A stretch of DNA of 64,000 bases, from assembly GCF_029433115.1 (NCBI RefSeq), contig NZ_JARNTV010000006.1, forward strand, positions 60,578 through 124,577, given 5' to 3'. Source of the stretch: Sphingomonas sp. AOB5. Lineage in GTDB: Bacteria; Pseudomonadota; Alphaproteobacteria; Sphingomonadales; Sphingomonadaceae. Within the stretch, counting starts at the first letter, position 1. Each line of letters starts with the position of its first letter. The notes below the pieces were generated by a model. That model saw only the letters and a list, made by a program, of their open reading frames with translations, did not search any database and was not told the DNA's origin. Position numbers and translations under genes: made by a program. Below, one piece after another: positions 18,272 to 27,476 of this stretch.

Positions 18272-18889
18272 CTAGCTCGGCTGCTGCAGATAAAAGCTGT
18301 TGGTGGCGTCGTTAAAGCCGATCTGCGCGGTCGGGCTCTGCGGTGAAAATTCCACCATCAGTGCATTCGGCGGCGGTGACTGGATGACAGACCCGCTGTT
18401 CGTCATCGGCGCGACGAAGATCGTTATCGTCTCGTACGGCGTGATCGTCGCCGATTCGCCGCCGAGCACGCGAAGAAAGCTGGTGGGGAACTCGACCTGC
18501 ACGTTGTTGACGCTGGCCGCCTGTACAAGGCCAAGGCCCAATTCCGGGTCCTGCTGATTGGTGATTTCAACGCCCTGGGGATCGCTGCCGCCTGCGCTCC
18601 CGGTGAACTGGCCATCCGCGTAGGTATAGCTCCACCCCAGCTGGGCCGGTGCCGTCGCCATCATCTCGATCTGGGCGCCGATCAAGGGCTGGGTGTTGGT
18701 GGCGTAGACCTGGTAACTGTCGCTCCAGTCGATCTGATTCATCTCTAAAGGTTGGAACATCTGCCACGCGATGGTCAGCGGAGAATCGGGATCCGATTCC
18801 CAACTCCGCACCATGACGACCGCCAAATTGGCACCGTAAATCATGTTCAGACCAACGGGATCGATCGTAATGTTCAGCTGATAGTCCAT
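18272..18889 (-). CDS. unknown protein, MxYQLNI family, tandem copy 2
   Basis: 205 aa, 57 residues longer than its downstream paralogue because of an insertion with [20 protein letters not shown] and a Gly/Ser-rich loop near residue 100. It shares the N-terminal DYQLNI-DP-GL block, the central [10 protein letters not shown] block and the C-terminal [18 protein letters not shown]. No signal sequence. The two genes are 83 bp apart on one strand and likely co-transcribed. Function unknown; a carbohydrate- or membrane-binding beta-sandwich is conceivable but unsupported. Confidence 0.75.
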   Translation of the reverse strand: MDYQLNITIDPVGLNMIYGANLAVVMVRSWESDPDSPLTIAWQMFQPLEMNQIDWSDSYQVYATNTQPLIGAQIEMMATAPAQLGWSYTYADGQFTGSAGGSDPQGVEITNQQDPELGLGLVQAASVNNVQVEFPTSFLRVLGGESATITPYETITIFVAPMTNSGSVIQSPPPNALMVEFSPQSPTAQIGFNDATNSFYLQQPS

Positions 18890-18935
18890 CGCCCATCTCC
18901 CGATTCGGGCAGAACATTATACGAAATCTTCGAAA

Positions 18936-19553
18936 TTACTCAGATGTTCTGACGACCCCGCGCGCAATCAATACCTGTCCGGCAAAATAGGTCGGCCAGA
19001 TCAGCAGTCCCGGCAGGCTGCTATCCGCCATGGGGCCGAGGCGAGCGAAGATCAGCAGATCCGAGATCACAAACAGCAACGCGCCCAGCGCAACGCCATT
19101 CGCCGAGAAGCGGCTGGCCCAGCCCGTCCCCGCCATCGCGCCGAGCCCGAGCGCATAGAGCGCGATCCCCGGGGCGGCGGCGCGATCGGCGGGCAGCGCA
19201 TAGCTGATCCCCGCGACTACGACCGCGATCAATGCCGCCGGCCACACCGGCTTTTCGCGATTGCGCAGATACAGTCCGACCGCGACGAGATGCCCGGCAA
19301 GAAAAGCAACCGCACCCACGGTGAGGCTTACCGCCTCCAGCAACACATCGCCCAGCGCACCCAGCGCCAGCACTGCGGCGAGCAACCAGCCATCGGTCGA
19401 ACGCGCCTTCATCGCCGCCCATACCGCCAGCAACCCGACGCCCAGCCCCTTCCACGCCGTCTTCCATGGCTCGATCACGTCGAACCAATGCGTGAGGTAG
19501 AAACTGCCCCCGGCGATCAGCGCCGCGATCAGCACGGCATTGCGCAACTTCAT
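18936..19553 (-). CDS. YhhN/TMEM86 family membrane protein (lysoplasmalogenase-like)
   Basis: 205 aa with about eight closely packed membrane helices. It carries the family blocks LGALGDVLL and [10 protein letters not shown], whose Asp residues are the proposed catalytic or structural acids. TMEM86 homologues hydrolyse the vinyl-ether bond of lysoplasmalogens; bacteria like this one generally lack plasmalogens, so the natural substrate is uncertain. Divergent from trmFO with a 63-bp gap that must hold both promoters. Confidence 0.88.
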   Translation of the reverse strand: MKLRNAVLIAALIAGGSFYLTHWFDVIEPWKTAWKGLGVGLLAVWAAMKARSTDGWLLAAVLALGALGDVLLEAVSLTVGAVAFLAGHLVAVGLYLRNREKPVWPAALIAVVVAGISYALPADRAAAPGIALYALGLGAMAGTGWASRFSANGVALGALLFVISDLLIFARLGPMADSSLPGLLIWPTYFAGQVLIARGVVRTSE

Positions 19554-19616
19554 CGATGCCCCTCCATGTCAGACGAGCATAGCCCGCAGCGGCGCGGTTC
19601 GCTATCGGCCTGCGCA

Positions 19617-20930
19617 ATGACTCACGAAGTACACATTATCGGCGGCGGCCTCGCCGGATCGGAAGCTGCGTGGCAGCTGGCACATGCAGGCTTCAAGGTG
19701 CGCCTGTCCGAAATGCGCGGCAGCGGCAGCATGACGCCAGCACATCAGAGCGATCGGCTTGCCGAACTCGTCTGTTCGAACAGCTTTCGCAGCGACGATG
19801 CCGAGCGCAATGCGGTCGGCCTGCTCCATCAGGAAATGCGCGATCTCGGCTCGCTGATCATGGCGCAGGGCGACATCCACAAGGTGCCCGCCGGCTCCGC
19901 GCTGGCGGTGGATCGCGATGGGTTCGCCGATGGCGTCACGGCGGCACTGGAGGCCCATCCCAACATCACCATCGTCCGCGAGCGGATCGATACGCTGCCC
20001 GAATCCGGCCTCACCATCGTCGCCACCGGCCCGCTGACCGGCGAGAGCCTGGCCGGCAGCATCGGCACCGCGACCGGCAAGGACCAACTCGCCTTTTTCG
20101 ATGCCATCGCACCGATCGTCCATTTCGAGAGCATCGACATGGAAAAGGCCTGGTTTCAGTCGCGCTGGAACAAGGGAACGGGCAAGGATTACATCAACTG
20201 TGCGATGGACAAGGACCAGTATCTGGCCTTCCACGCCGGGCTAATGGCGGGGGAAAAGACCGAGTTTCGCGAATGGGAGAATGTCCCCTATTTCGAGGGC
20301 TGTATGCCCATCGAAGTGATGGCGGAACGCGGGGTCGATACACTGCGCTTCGGCCCGATGAAGGGCGTGGGGCTTGACCGGCCCGACACCGGGCGCTGGC
20401 CCTATGCCTGTGTCCAGCTTCGCCAGGACAATGCGTCGGGGACGCTCTGGAACATGGTCGGTTTCCAGACCAAGCTCAAATATGCCGAGCAAGTCGCTCT
20501 GTTCCGGACGATTCCGGGACTTGAGAACGCCGAGTTCGCGCGGCTGGGCGGGCTGCATCGCAACACCTTCATCAAGTCGCCCGAACTGCTCGATCCCACG
20601 CTGCGGCTGAAGTCAGCGCCGCATATCCGCTTCGCCGGTCAGATCACCGGATGCGAGGGCTATGTCGAAAGCTCGGCGATCGGGCTGCTCGCGGGCCGGT
20701 TCGCCGCTGCGGAACTGAAGGGCGAGACGCTGCCCCCGCCGCCGGTCGAGACCGCGCTGGGGGCACTGCTCGGCCACATCACCGGGGCCGCGGAAGCCGA
20801 GACCTATCAGCCGATGAACGTCAATTTCGGCCTGTTCCCCCCGATCCCGGGCCGGAGCAAGAAGGCCGACCGCAAGCTGATGTACACCAGCCGGGCGCGC
20901 GAAGCGTTCAAGGGCTGGGCCGTCGTCTAA
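19617..20930 (+). CDS. trmFO: methylenetetrahydrofolate--tRNA-(uracil-5-)-methyltransferase
   Basis: 437 aa from the ATG at 19617. The N-terminal dinucleotide fold [18 protein letters not shown] binds FAD. The [10 protein letters not shown] block and the [12 protein letters not shown] and [11 protein letters not shown] blocks are family signatures. The catalytic Cys pair corresponds to Cys in LVCSNS and FEGCMP. It makes m5U54 in the T-loop of tRNAs using methylene-THF and FADH2, instead of the SAM-dependent TrmA route. The C-terminal [16 protein letters not shown] block is intact. The gene is monocistronic here. Confidence 0.97.
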   Translation: MTHEVHIIGGGLAGSEAAWQLAHAGFKVRLSEMRGSGSMTPAHQSDRLAELVCSNSFRSDDAERNAVGLLHQEMRDLGSLIMAQGDIHKVPAGSALAVDRDGFADGVTAALEAHPNITIVRERIDTLPESGLTIVATGPLTGESLAGSIGTATGKDQLAFFDAIAPIVHFESIDMEKAWFQSRWNKGTGKDYINCAMDKDQYLAFHAGLMAGEKTEFREWENVPYFEGCMPIEVMAERGVDTLRFGPMKGVGLDRPDTGRWPYACVQLRQDNASGTLWNMVGFQTKLKYAEQVALFRTIPGLENAEFARLGGLHRNTFIKSPELLDPTLRLKSAPHIRFAGQITGCEGYVESSAIGLLAGRFAAAELKGETLPPPPVETALGALLGHITGAAEAETYQPMNVNFGLFPPIPGRSKKADRKLMYTSRAREAFKGWAVV

Positions 20931-20961
20931 AGTCCGCCCCCGGAGGGAGAATATCGAGGGT

Positions 20962-21465
20962 TCACTCCTCGCCGCCCTCACCTTCGTCCTCGACCGGTGC
21001 GGAAGGCGCCTTCTTGGCCGCCGCGGGCTTCGGACAGGCGCAGCGCGGCTGGGCAGGCCGCCGCTTCGGCGCGGTCGTCGCGAACTCAGCGCGGGTCAGC
21101 GTGCCCGACTTGTCCTTATCCGCCCCGGCAAAGCGAGTCGTGGTGCGCACCGCCCACTCGTCGAAGCTCAGCCTGCCATCACCATTGGTATCGAGTTTCG
21201 CGAAGGCCCGGCGGCGGAGATTGAGGAACTCGTCGCGGCTAACCGCGTCGTTCTTGTCCTTGTCGAGCCGGTCGAACCGTTTCTGCTCGCGGGTCTTGTC
21301 GGCGGCACGCGGCGCCTCGTCCGGCAGCGCCTCCTGCACCTCGCCGGCTGCCGCGACCGGCGCGGGCGGCACTTTCACCTCCGGCGCGGCGCTGCCCCGG
21401 AACAGGAACATCGCCGCGAACGCCAGCACCAGCGCCCCTGCCCCGCCCGCGAAATAGCGCCACAT
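20962..21465 (-). CDS. membrane-anchored or exported EF-hand protein
   Basis: 167 aa from the ATG at 21465. A hydrophobic N-terminus (FAGGAGALVLAFAAMFLF) is followed by a Pro/Ala-rich spacer and three EF-hand loops: DKDKNDAVSRDE, DTNGDGRLSFDE and DKDKSGTLTRAE. The 12-residue spacing with acidic first and last positions is kept in all three. The C-terminal tail is Ala/Pro/Lys-rich, with a CAC motif, and ends acidic. A calcium sensor or buffer in the periplasm is likely. No operon partner; the next minus-strand gene is 49 bp upstream. Confidence 0.85.
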   Translation of the reverse strand: MWRYFAGGAGALVLAFAAMFLFRGSAAPEVKVPPAPVAAAGEVQEALPDEAPRAADKTREQKRFDRLDKDKNDAVSRDEFLNLRRRAFAKLDTNGDGRLSFDEWAVRTTTRFAGADKDKSGTLTRAEFATTAPKRRPAQPRCACPKPAAAKKAPSAPVEDEGEGGEE

Positions 21466-21513
21466 GGTCCGTCTCCCGCTCCCTAGTGGCAAGCAGGCTA
21501 ACCCGGCCTTGCC

Positions 21514-22173
21514 CTAGCGGCCAGACATTCGGTGCCAAATCAGACGCAAAAGTCGGCGCGGCGACCCGACCGGCGGCGCCTCTCCGGCAGACAGATCGAG
21601 ATCGCGTAGCGCCAGATGCGCCATCGCCCCCAGCGCCCTGCCCTTGCCGCTCCACCGCGCACCCGTGGCCGCCTGAAGCAACGGCCGGGCCAGCGTCCGC
21701 GCCGCATCGGCCTCGCCCGGCGTACCCAGATGCCGGGACAGATCGGCCAGCGCCCATCCCTGCCCGGCCTGCGCCAGCGGATCGCCCTGCGCACCCATCG
21801 CCTGCCCGGCTGCCCTGAACAGCGTGCCGCGCCCCTCGCCGAAGCGCTTCAGGGCCATGCCGTCCAGGCTGTCCTCGATCAGCACTTCCCAGCCATCGAC
21901 GATCGGAACGAGGTCCGCGCCACCCACGCCACGCGGCAGCAATTCGGCCGCCAGTCCCTGCAACACCGGCTCGGCGGGTGGCGCCGTCACGTCGAGCGAC
22001 TCGATGCGTTCGCGCCACCATGCCAGCCGGATCTGTCCGAGCGCCGGTTCGCTGGTCGTCTGAATCAATTGTGCCAGCGCATCGTCCAGCGCGAGCAGCG
22101 CGGCCAGTGCCCCGCGCCCCGTTTCGGGTGCGTAAGCAAGCAAAAGCGCGCGTTCCGGATCGGGTGACGTCAT
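21514..22173 (-). CDS. squalene/phytoene synthase-like protein without Asp-rich motifs
   Basis: 219 aa from the ATG at 22173; a start 12 bp upstream is possible. The block GQIRLAWWRERIESLD and the C-terminal helices place it in the trans-isoprenyl synthase fold. True squalene synthases are longer (280-350 aa) and carry two DxxxD motifs for diphosphate binding, which I do not find. This resembles the NDUFAF6-like branch, linked to respiratory complex I assembly in mitochondria rather than to squalene. So a non-catalytic or altered role is likely. Confidence 0.7.
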   Translation of the reverse strand: MTSPDPERALLLAYAPETGRGALAALLALDDALAQLIQTTSEPALGQIRLAWWRERIESLDVTAPPAEPVLQGLAAELLPRGVGGADLVPIVDGWEVLIEDSLDGMALKRFGEGRGTLFRAAGQAMGAQGDPLAQAGQGWALADLSRHLGTPGEADAARTLARPLLQAATGARWSGKGRALGAMAHLALRDLDLSAGEAPPVGSPRRLLRLIWHRMSGR

Positions 22174-22287
22174 GGCGCTACGCACACCGCCGGAGGCCGC
22201 GGGTAATCGCGGTTTAACCGCCCGGATTGAGACGAAATTAACGTTGCTGCGGGCATAGCTGCCCCTGATCGGGGAAGGTTCAAAGAC

Positions 22288-24354
22288 ATGTCGGCTTCAA
22301 GGGATCCCAATCTGCACCGCGTGCCCACGTTCCTGTCGCGCCTTCGCAGCGACAAGAAGGGCAACACGCTCGCCATGATGGCGATCGCGCTGATCCCCCT
22401 TGCGGGCATGGTCGGTGGCGGCGTGGACATCAGCCGCATGTACATCGTCAAGACGCGCCTGCAACACGCCTGCGACGCCGGCGCACTTGCGGGCCGCAAG
22501 GCGATGGGCGGCGGCGTGTGGAGCCAGAGCAACTATGCCCCGCGCACCGCGGCCGAGAAATTCTTCGATTCGAACATCCAGGCCAGCCCCTATGGCGCGG
22601 ATACGCTGACCAAGACCTACAGCGAAAGCGGCGGCAAGGTGACCGGCACGGCCTCGGCCGTGCTGCCGATGACGCTGATGCGCATCTTCGGCCGCACCAC
22701 CGAAACGCTGACCGTCACCTGCGACGCCGAAATGCGCCTGCCCAACACCGACGTGATGTTCGTCCTCGACGTCACCGGATCGATGGACGACAAGGCCGTT
22801 TCCACCGACACCGACGACAAGATCACCTCGCTGAAGAAGTCGGTGAAGTGCTTCTACGAAGTCGTCGCCAATCTCGACACCACCGCGACCTGCGCCAGCA
22901 CGCCTGCCGGCGGCGGCGTCGCCGCGTCGGTTCAGATCCGCTTCGGCTTCATGCCCTATTCGACCAATGTGAACGTCGGAAAGCTGCTCCCCACCAGCTA
23001 TTTCGCGAACACCTGGCCCTATCAGTCGCGCAAGGCGAACTTCCGCACCGAAACCACGACCACGTGGAGCGACAGCGCGACGACGCAGACCGGCACCAGC
23101 AACAGCCAGGGTAGCTGGGGCAGCTGGGACAATGCCGCGAGCAGCACCCAGACCACCGCGACCAGCACGAGCAATTGCCAGTCGAAGGTGCCGGCCACCG
23201 TCATGACCCTCTCGGGTTCGGAATCGGGCCGCCGGGACGAAGCCACCACCGGTACCAACCCCAAGACCACCACCTGGAACACGCGCCAGAGCGCCAGCTG
23301 GATGGAATTCTCGTTCCGCGACTATCGCTCGAGCGACGGCCGCTGCCGTTTCTACGACCGCGAGAGCAGCGGCTATTACTACCGCTATTACAGCTACACC
23401 TCGACTGGCACGACCACGTCGCGCGAGGTGTTCGACAACTACACCTATGACAAGATGGACAAGGACATCAGCGGCCTGAAGAACGGCACCAGCTGGAACA
23501 GCAGCTTCCAGTCGGCGGTCGGTACCCAGGGTGCGATGAAGACGATCACCTGGAACGGGTGCATCGAGGAACGCACGACCGTGCGCGCGACCGACTTCAG
23601 CACGATCCCCTCCGGTGCACACGATCTCAACATCGACGAACTGCCCAACCAGTCCGATCCCGACACGCTGTGGGGGCCGGTGCTGCCCGACATCATCTAC
23701 AACCGCAACGTCAGCTATAGCGGCTGGGGCTATACCGGCTCGCTGCAGACGGCGGCGACCACGACCACCGACGAATATGTGAACTATTCCAGCACCTATT
23801 GCCCGCGCGAGGCGCGCAAGCTGCAGACCTGGAATTCGGCGAGCAACTTCGAAACCTATGTCGACAGCCTGACGCCGACCGGCAACACCTATCACGATAT
23901 CGGCCTGATCTGGGGCGCGCGCTTCATGTCGGCCGAAGGCATCTTCGCGTCGGAAAACGCGACGACACCGAGCGGCGGCGACATCGCCCGCCACATGATC
24001 TTCATGACTGACGGTGACGCCTGCACCGGCACGACCAACTATACCGCTTATGGCATCGCCTGGTGGGACCGCCGTCAGACGCCCGCCAACACCGCGCCGA
24101 CCGATGGCTGTTCCACCACCGGCACGCTGACCCAGCAGGTCAACATGCGCGCGGCGGCGCTGTGCACCGCGATCAAGAACAAGAATATCACGCTGTGGGT
24201 GATCTGGTTCGGCGTGTCGAACCCGACCATCGAGACGATGCTGCGCACCTGCGCGACCGATGGACGCTTCTTCACTGCGCGCAACTCGGCCGACCTGCAG
24301 CAGACCTTCAGCTCGATCGCATCGCAGATCAGCCAGCTGAGGCTGACGCGGTGA
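22288..24354 (+). CDS. TadG-like protein with von Willebrand A domain
   Basis: 688 aa. The N-terminal KKGNTLAMMAIALIPLAGM is the Tad-type membrane anchor (about 24-46). The vWA domain starts at DVMFVLDVTGSMDD (about 152-165), a MIDAS-type metal site, and resumes at MIFMTDGDACTG near 570. Between the two is an insertion of about 370 residues rich in Ser, Thr, Tyr and Trp (for example YYYRYYSYTSTGTTTS). The protein would be anchored in the inner membrane with most of its mass outside. It overlaps the next gene by 4 bp (GTGA), and the three genes form one unit. TadG proteins assist Flp/Tad pili, but tadA, tadB, tadC and rcpA are not in this window. Confidence 0.85.
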   Translation: MSASRDPNLHRVPTFLSRLRSDKKGNTLAMMAIALIPLAGMVGGGVDISRMYIVKTRLQHACDAGALAGRKAMGGGVWSQSNYAPRTAAEKFFDSNIQASPYGADTLTKTYSESGGKVTGTASAVLPMTLMRIFGRTTETLTVTCDAEMRLPNTDVMFVLDVTGSMDDKAVSTDTDDKITSLKKSVKCFYEVVANLDTTATCASTPAGGGVAASVQIRFGFMPYSTNVNVGKLLPTSYFANTWPYQSRKANFRTETTTTWSDSATTQTGTSNSQGSWGSWDNAASSTQTTATSTSNCQSKVPATVMTLSGSESGRRDEATTGTNPKTTTWNTRQSASWMEFSFRDYRSSDGRCRFYDRESSGYYYRYYSYTSTGTTTSREVFDNYTYDKMDKDISGLKNGTSWNSSFQSAVGTQGAMKTITWNGCIEERTTVRATDFSTIPSGAHDLNIDELPNQSDPDTLWGPVLPDIIYNRNVSYSGWGYTGSLQTAATTTTDEYVNYSSTYCPREARKLQTWNSASNFETYVDSLTPTGNTYHDIGLIWGARFMSAEGIFASENATTPSGGDIARHMIFMTDGDACTGTTNYTAYGIAWWDRRQTPANTAPTDGCSTTGTLTQQVNMRAAALCTAIKNKNITLWVIWFGVSNPTIETMLRTCATDGRFFTARNSADLQQTFSSIASQISQLRLTR

Positions 24355-24977
24355 TCGGCCGCGCCGCCCATCTGTTCGCACGCTTTCGCCGCCGGCTTGC
24401 CGGTGACGAAAGCGGCGCGACGATCATCGAGTTCGCGATCGTCGCGCCGGTGATGTGCCTGATGCTCGTCGGCGCGTTCGACGTCGCGCACACGCTGTAC
24501 ATGCGATCGGTGCTGCAGGGCATCGTCCAGAAGACCGCACGCGACGCCACGCTGGAAAGCGGGCTGGAGAGCAACCAGCAGCTGGTGCTCGACAATCGCG
24601 TGAAGGATCAGGTCTCGGCGCTGGCGAACAACGCGACGACCACGATCACACGCAAATATTACCGTACCTTCTCGGCCGCGTCGGTGGCGCAGTACGAGCC
24701 TTATACCGACACCAACGGCAACGGCACCTGCGATCGTAGCGAGCCGTACGAGGACACCAACAACAACAGCCGTTGGGACAATAGCGGCAATACCGGCCAG
24801 GGCAGCGCCAAGGACGCGGTCGTCTACACCGTGTCGGTCAGCTATCCGCGCTTCTTCCCGCTCTACCGCTTCGTCGGCGGATCGAACACGACCACCGTCA
24901 CCGCGTCCACCGTGCTGCGCAACCAGCCTTATGGCGATCAGGCCGCCCCGACCGTCAGGAATTGCCCCGCATCATGA
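24351..24977 (+). CDS. TadE-like pseudopilin with calcium-loop motifs
   Basis: 208 aa from a GTG overlapping the TGA of the TadG gene. The N-terminal GDESGATIIEFAIVAPVMCL (about 18-37) is a type IV-pilin-like processing site and hydrophobic helix. Midway sit two loops, DTNGNGTCD (120-128) and DTNNNSRWD (135-143). These match the DxNxNGxxD calcium-binding pattern of EF-hand, dockerin and thrombospondin-type-3 loops and are unusual for TadE proteins. The C-terminus is Thr-rich. It overlaps the following gene by ATGA, so it is translationally coupled on both sides. Confidence 0.82.
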   Translation: MIGRAAHLFARFRRRLAGDESGATIIEFAIVAPVMCLMLVGAFDVAHTLYMRSVLQGIVQKTARDATLESGLESNQQLVLDNRVKDQVSALANNATTTITRKYYRTFSAASVAQYEPYTDTNGNGTCDRSEPYEDTNNNSRWDNSGNTGQGSAKDAVVYTVSVSYPRFFPLYRFVGGSNTTTVTASTVLRNQPYGDQAAPTVRNCPAS

Positions 24978-25675
24978 AGACGCTCGCGAAACTGCTGCGC
25001 ACCGGCAAGCGGCTGGGCCGCGACACGAGCGGCCTCGCGCTGCTCGAATTCGCCTTCTCGCTGCCGATCCTGCTGGTCCTGAGCCTGACCGGCGCGGAGC
25101 TGACCAACTATATCATCACCCGCATGCGCGTCAGCCAGATCGCGCTGCAGCTGGCCGATAACGCCGCGCGCATCGGTTCGGGCGGACAGCTGACCGCCAA
25201 GACGATCAGCGAGACCGACATCAACGATCTGCTGACCGGCGCCGGGCTGCAGGCGGGCGAACTGAACCTCTACACCTATGGCCGCGTCCTCATCTCCAGC
25301 CTCGAGCCGGATCCAAACAATAGCGGCAAATACCGGATCACGTGGCAGCGCTGCCGCGGCACACTGACCTCGCACGCCTCGACCTGGGGTACCTATGGCG
25401 TCACCACTGGCACCAATCGCGGGGTCAACATGGACGGCATGGGCCCGACCGGGCGCCAGTCGATCGCGCCGGTAGGCGGCGGCACGATGTTCGTCGAAGT
25501 CTATTACGAATATCAGCCGCTGGTGAAATCGTCGCTCGCGCCCTCGGCCAACATGACCGAATACGCTTCGATGATGGTCCGCGACGCACGCGACTATACC
25601 CGCATCTACAATAGCGAGAATGCGGCGATCTCGAGCTGCACCTCGCCTCAGGTCAGCGGCGGAACGGGTAGCTGA
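24974..25675 (+). CDS. TadE-like pseudopilin, second copy
   Basis: 233 aa from the ATG at 24974 (overlap of 4 bp with the previous stop). The anchor DTSGLALLEFAFSLPILLVL (about 17-36) has the TadE Glu and hydrophobic helix. The exposed part contains two Cys (WQRCRGTL and SSCTSPQ) and a Gly/Thr/Asn-rich region. It is a distinct minor pseudopilin and not a duplicate of the previous gene, as their exposed parts share nothing visible. It is the last gene of the three-gene unit and converges on the next gene with a 28-bp overlap. Confidence 0.82.
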   Translation: MKTLAKLLRTGKRLGRDTSGLALLEFAFSLPILLVLSLTGAELTNYIITRMRVSQIALQLADNAARIGSGGQLTAKTISETDINDLLTGAGLQAGELNLYTYGRVLISSLEPDPNNSGKYRITWQRCRGTLTSHASTWGTYGVTTGTNRGVNMDGMGPTGRQSIAPVGGGTMFVEVYYEYQPLVKSSLAPSANMTEYASMMVRDARDYTRIYNSENAAISSCTSPQVSGGTGS

Positions 25676-25986
25676 TCCAGCATCAGCGCGTTCACCCGGT
25701 CGAATTGCTCGATCAGGTGACGCAGCGATCGCGAAATCCCGTCCGGATCGAGGCGATAGGGCGCGACCCTGCTTTCCCACCCTGCCTTGGCCAGCATGAA
25801 CCGCGGGGCCAGGGAGTCGCCCGGGTCGTTCCGCAACCGCCAGGCGAACGGCCCCAGGTCCAGCTCGGAATAGAGGAACAGCGTGGAGTATAATTCGCAA
25901 TTCCGTCCGCTGCCCTGAAAATAGCGCGGGGCAAGACGTCGCAGCTCGCCCTCGATCGAGGCTATCCCTGCTTCGATATCGTCCAT
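25648..25986 (-). CDS. unknown small cytoplasmic protein
   Basis: 112 aa from the ATG at 25986. ATG at 26013 and TTG at 26028 are in frame, but the latter would sit in the T-run of the pdh terminator. Predicted mainly helical, with an aromatic central block RNCELYSTLFLYSELDLGPF and helix HLIEQFDRVNALMLDQLP. No signal peptide. It overlaps the 3' end of the convergent TadE gene by 28 bp. I recognise no family. Codon use looks like that of its neighbours, so it is probably real. Confidence 0.55.
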   Translation of the reverse strand: MDDIEAGIASIEGELRRLAPRYFQGSGRNCELYSTLFLYSELDLGPFAWRLRNDPGDSLAPRFMLAKAGWESRVAPYRLDPDGISRSLRHLIEQFDRVNALMLDQLPVPPLT

Positions 25987-26026
25987 GGAATATCCGGAAC
26001 CGCATTCCGGCATCAGGAGCCGGCGC

Positions 26027-26065
26027 AAAAAAGCGCCACCGCAACCAGGACGGTTGCGGTGGCGC
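26027..26065 (-). terminator. intrinsic terminator of pdhA-pdhB
   Basis: A perfect 14-bp stem GCGCCACCGCAACC/GGTTGCGGTGGCGC around AGGAC is followed on the minus strand by six T (26032-26027). Confidence 0.92.
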
Positions 26066-26110
26066 GAAACTGGCTCCTACGCCCCGCGCGGTCAAGCGCG
26101 GGGATCGGGA

Positions 26111-27475
26111 TCAGCGATAGGTGACCTTCTTCACCGCGGCGACCACGCGTGCGGCGTCGACCAGCGCGAGCTTTTCGAGGTTCGCGGCATAGGGCAGCGG
26201 TACGTCTTCGTTGGTGACGCGCAGCACCGGGGCGTCGAGATCGTCGAAGCCCTGCTCCATCGCCACCGACTGGATTTCCGACGCGATCGAGCAGACCGGC
26301 CAGCCTTCCTCGACCACCACCATACGGTTGGTCTTCTTCAGGCTCTCCAGCACCGTCGCGGTATCGAGCGGGCGCAGCGTGCGCAGATCGATCACTTCGG
26401 CGTCGATACCTTCCTCAGCCAGCGTCGCAGCCGCGTCGAGCGCAATGCCCACGCCGATCGAATAGCTGACCAGCGTCACGTCCTTGCCTTCGCGGACGAT
26501 GCGCGCCTTGCCGATCGGCAGGACGTAATCGTCGATCTTGGGCACGTCGAAGCTGCGGCCGTACATCAGCTCGTTCTCGAGGAAGACCACCGGGTCCTCG
26601 CTGCGGATCGCGGCCTTCAGCAGGCCCTTGGCGTCGGCCGCGTCATAGGGCGCGATCACGATCAGGCCGGGGACGCTGGCGTACCAGGGGGCATAGTTTT
26701 GCGAGTGCTGCGCGCCGACGCGGCTGGCCGCGCCGTTCGGGCCGCGGAACACCATCGGGCAACGCATCTGGCCGCCCGACATATAGTTGGTCTTGGCAGC
26801 CGAATTGATGATGTGGTCGATCGCCTGCATCGCGAAGTTGAACGTCATGAACTCGACGATCGGCTTCAGCCCGCCCATCGCCGCGCCCGTGCCGATGCCG
26901 GCAAAGCCATATTCGGTGATCGGCGTATCGATCACGCGCTTCGGGCCGAACTCGTCGAGCAGGCCCTGCGTCACCTTGTACGCACCCTGATACTCGGCGA
27001 CTTCCTCGCCCATCACGAACACGCGCGGATCGGCACGCATTTCCTCGGCCATCGCGTCGCGCAGCGCTTCGCGGACGGTGGTCTTCACCATCTCGGTGCC
27101 CGCGGGAATGCTCGGATCGCTGACCGTGGCCTTGACCTCGACCGGCTTCGGCGCAGGCGCCTCGGCCTGAACGACCGGAGTCTCGATCTTGGGAGCAGGC
27201 GCCGGCGTGGGCGCCGGAGCCGCAGCATCTTCGCCCTCGGCGGCGATGGTCGCGATCACGGTGCCGACCTTCACATTGTCTGTACCCTCGGCAACGACGA
27301 TCGACGCGATCGTACCTTCATCGACGGCTTCGAATTCCATGGTGGCCTTGTCGGTCTCGATCTCGGCGAGGATGTCGCCCGACTTCACCGTGTCGCCTTC
27401 CTTGACGAGCCACTTGGCGAGCGTGCCTTCTTCCATGGTGGGCGACAGCGCCGGCATCTTCAGTTCGATCGCCAT
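26111..27475 (-). CDS. pdhB: pyruvate dehydrogenase E1 component, beta subunit with lipoyl domain
   Basis: 454 aa. Residues 1-78 form a complete lipoyl domain with the lipoylated lysine in [12 protein letters not shown]. An Ala/Pro linker follows (about 85-125), then the transketolase-like E1 beta body (from about 135), including [20 protein letters not shown] and the C-terminal HE-type block [13 protein letters not shown]. It forms the alpha2-beta2 thiamine-diphosphate enzyme that decarboxylates pyruvate and acetylates lipoyl groups. A lipoyl domain on E1 beta is a known alphaproteobacterial arrangement. It lies 1 bp after pdhA. The E2 and E3 genes are not in the window. Confidence 0.97.
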   Translation of the reverse strand: MAIELKMPALSPTMEEGTLAKWLVKEGDTVKSGDILAEIETDKATMEFEAVDEGTIASIVVAEGTDNVKVGTVIATIAAEGEDAAAPAPTPAPAPKIETPVVQAEAPAPKPVEVKATVSDPSIPAGTEMVKTTVREALRDAMAEEMRADPRVFVMGEEVAEYQGAYKVTQGLLDEFGPKRVIDTPITEYGFAGIGTGAAMGGLKPIVEFMTFNFAMQAIDHIINSAAKTNYMSGGQMRCPMVFRGPNGAASRVGAQHSQNYAPWYASVPGLIVIAPYDAADAKGLLKAAIRSEDPVVFLENELMYGRSFDVPKIDDYVLPIGKARIVREGKDVTLVSYSIGVGIALDAAATLAEEGIDAEVIDLRTLRPLDTATVLESLKKTNRMVVVEEGWPVCSIASEIQSVAMEQGFDDLDAPVLRVTNEDVPLPYAANLEKLALVDAARVVAAVKKVTYR

Positions 27476-27476
27476 C

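Noticed and set aside
22297..24381. 694-codon open frame antisense to the TadG-like gene
   Set aside because: The opposite strand has the clear vWA domain and coupled neighbours; the antisense product is Arg/Gly/Ala-rich noise.
22288..25675. Complete Tad/Flp pilus locus
   Set aside because: Only TadG- and TadE-like genes are present; ATPase, platform and secretin genes are missing within the window.
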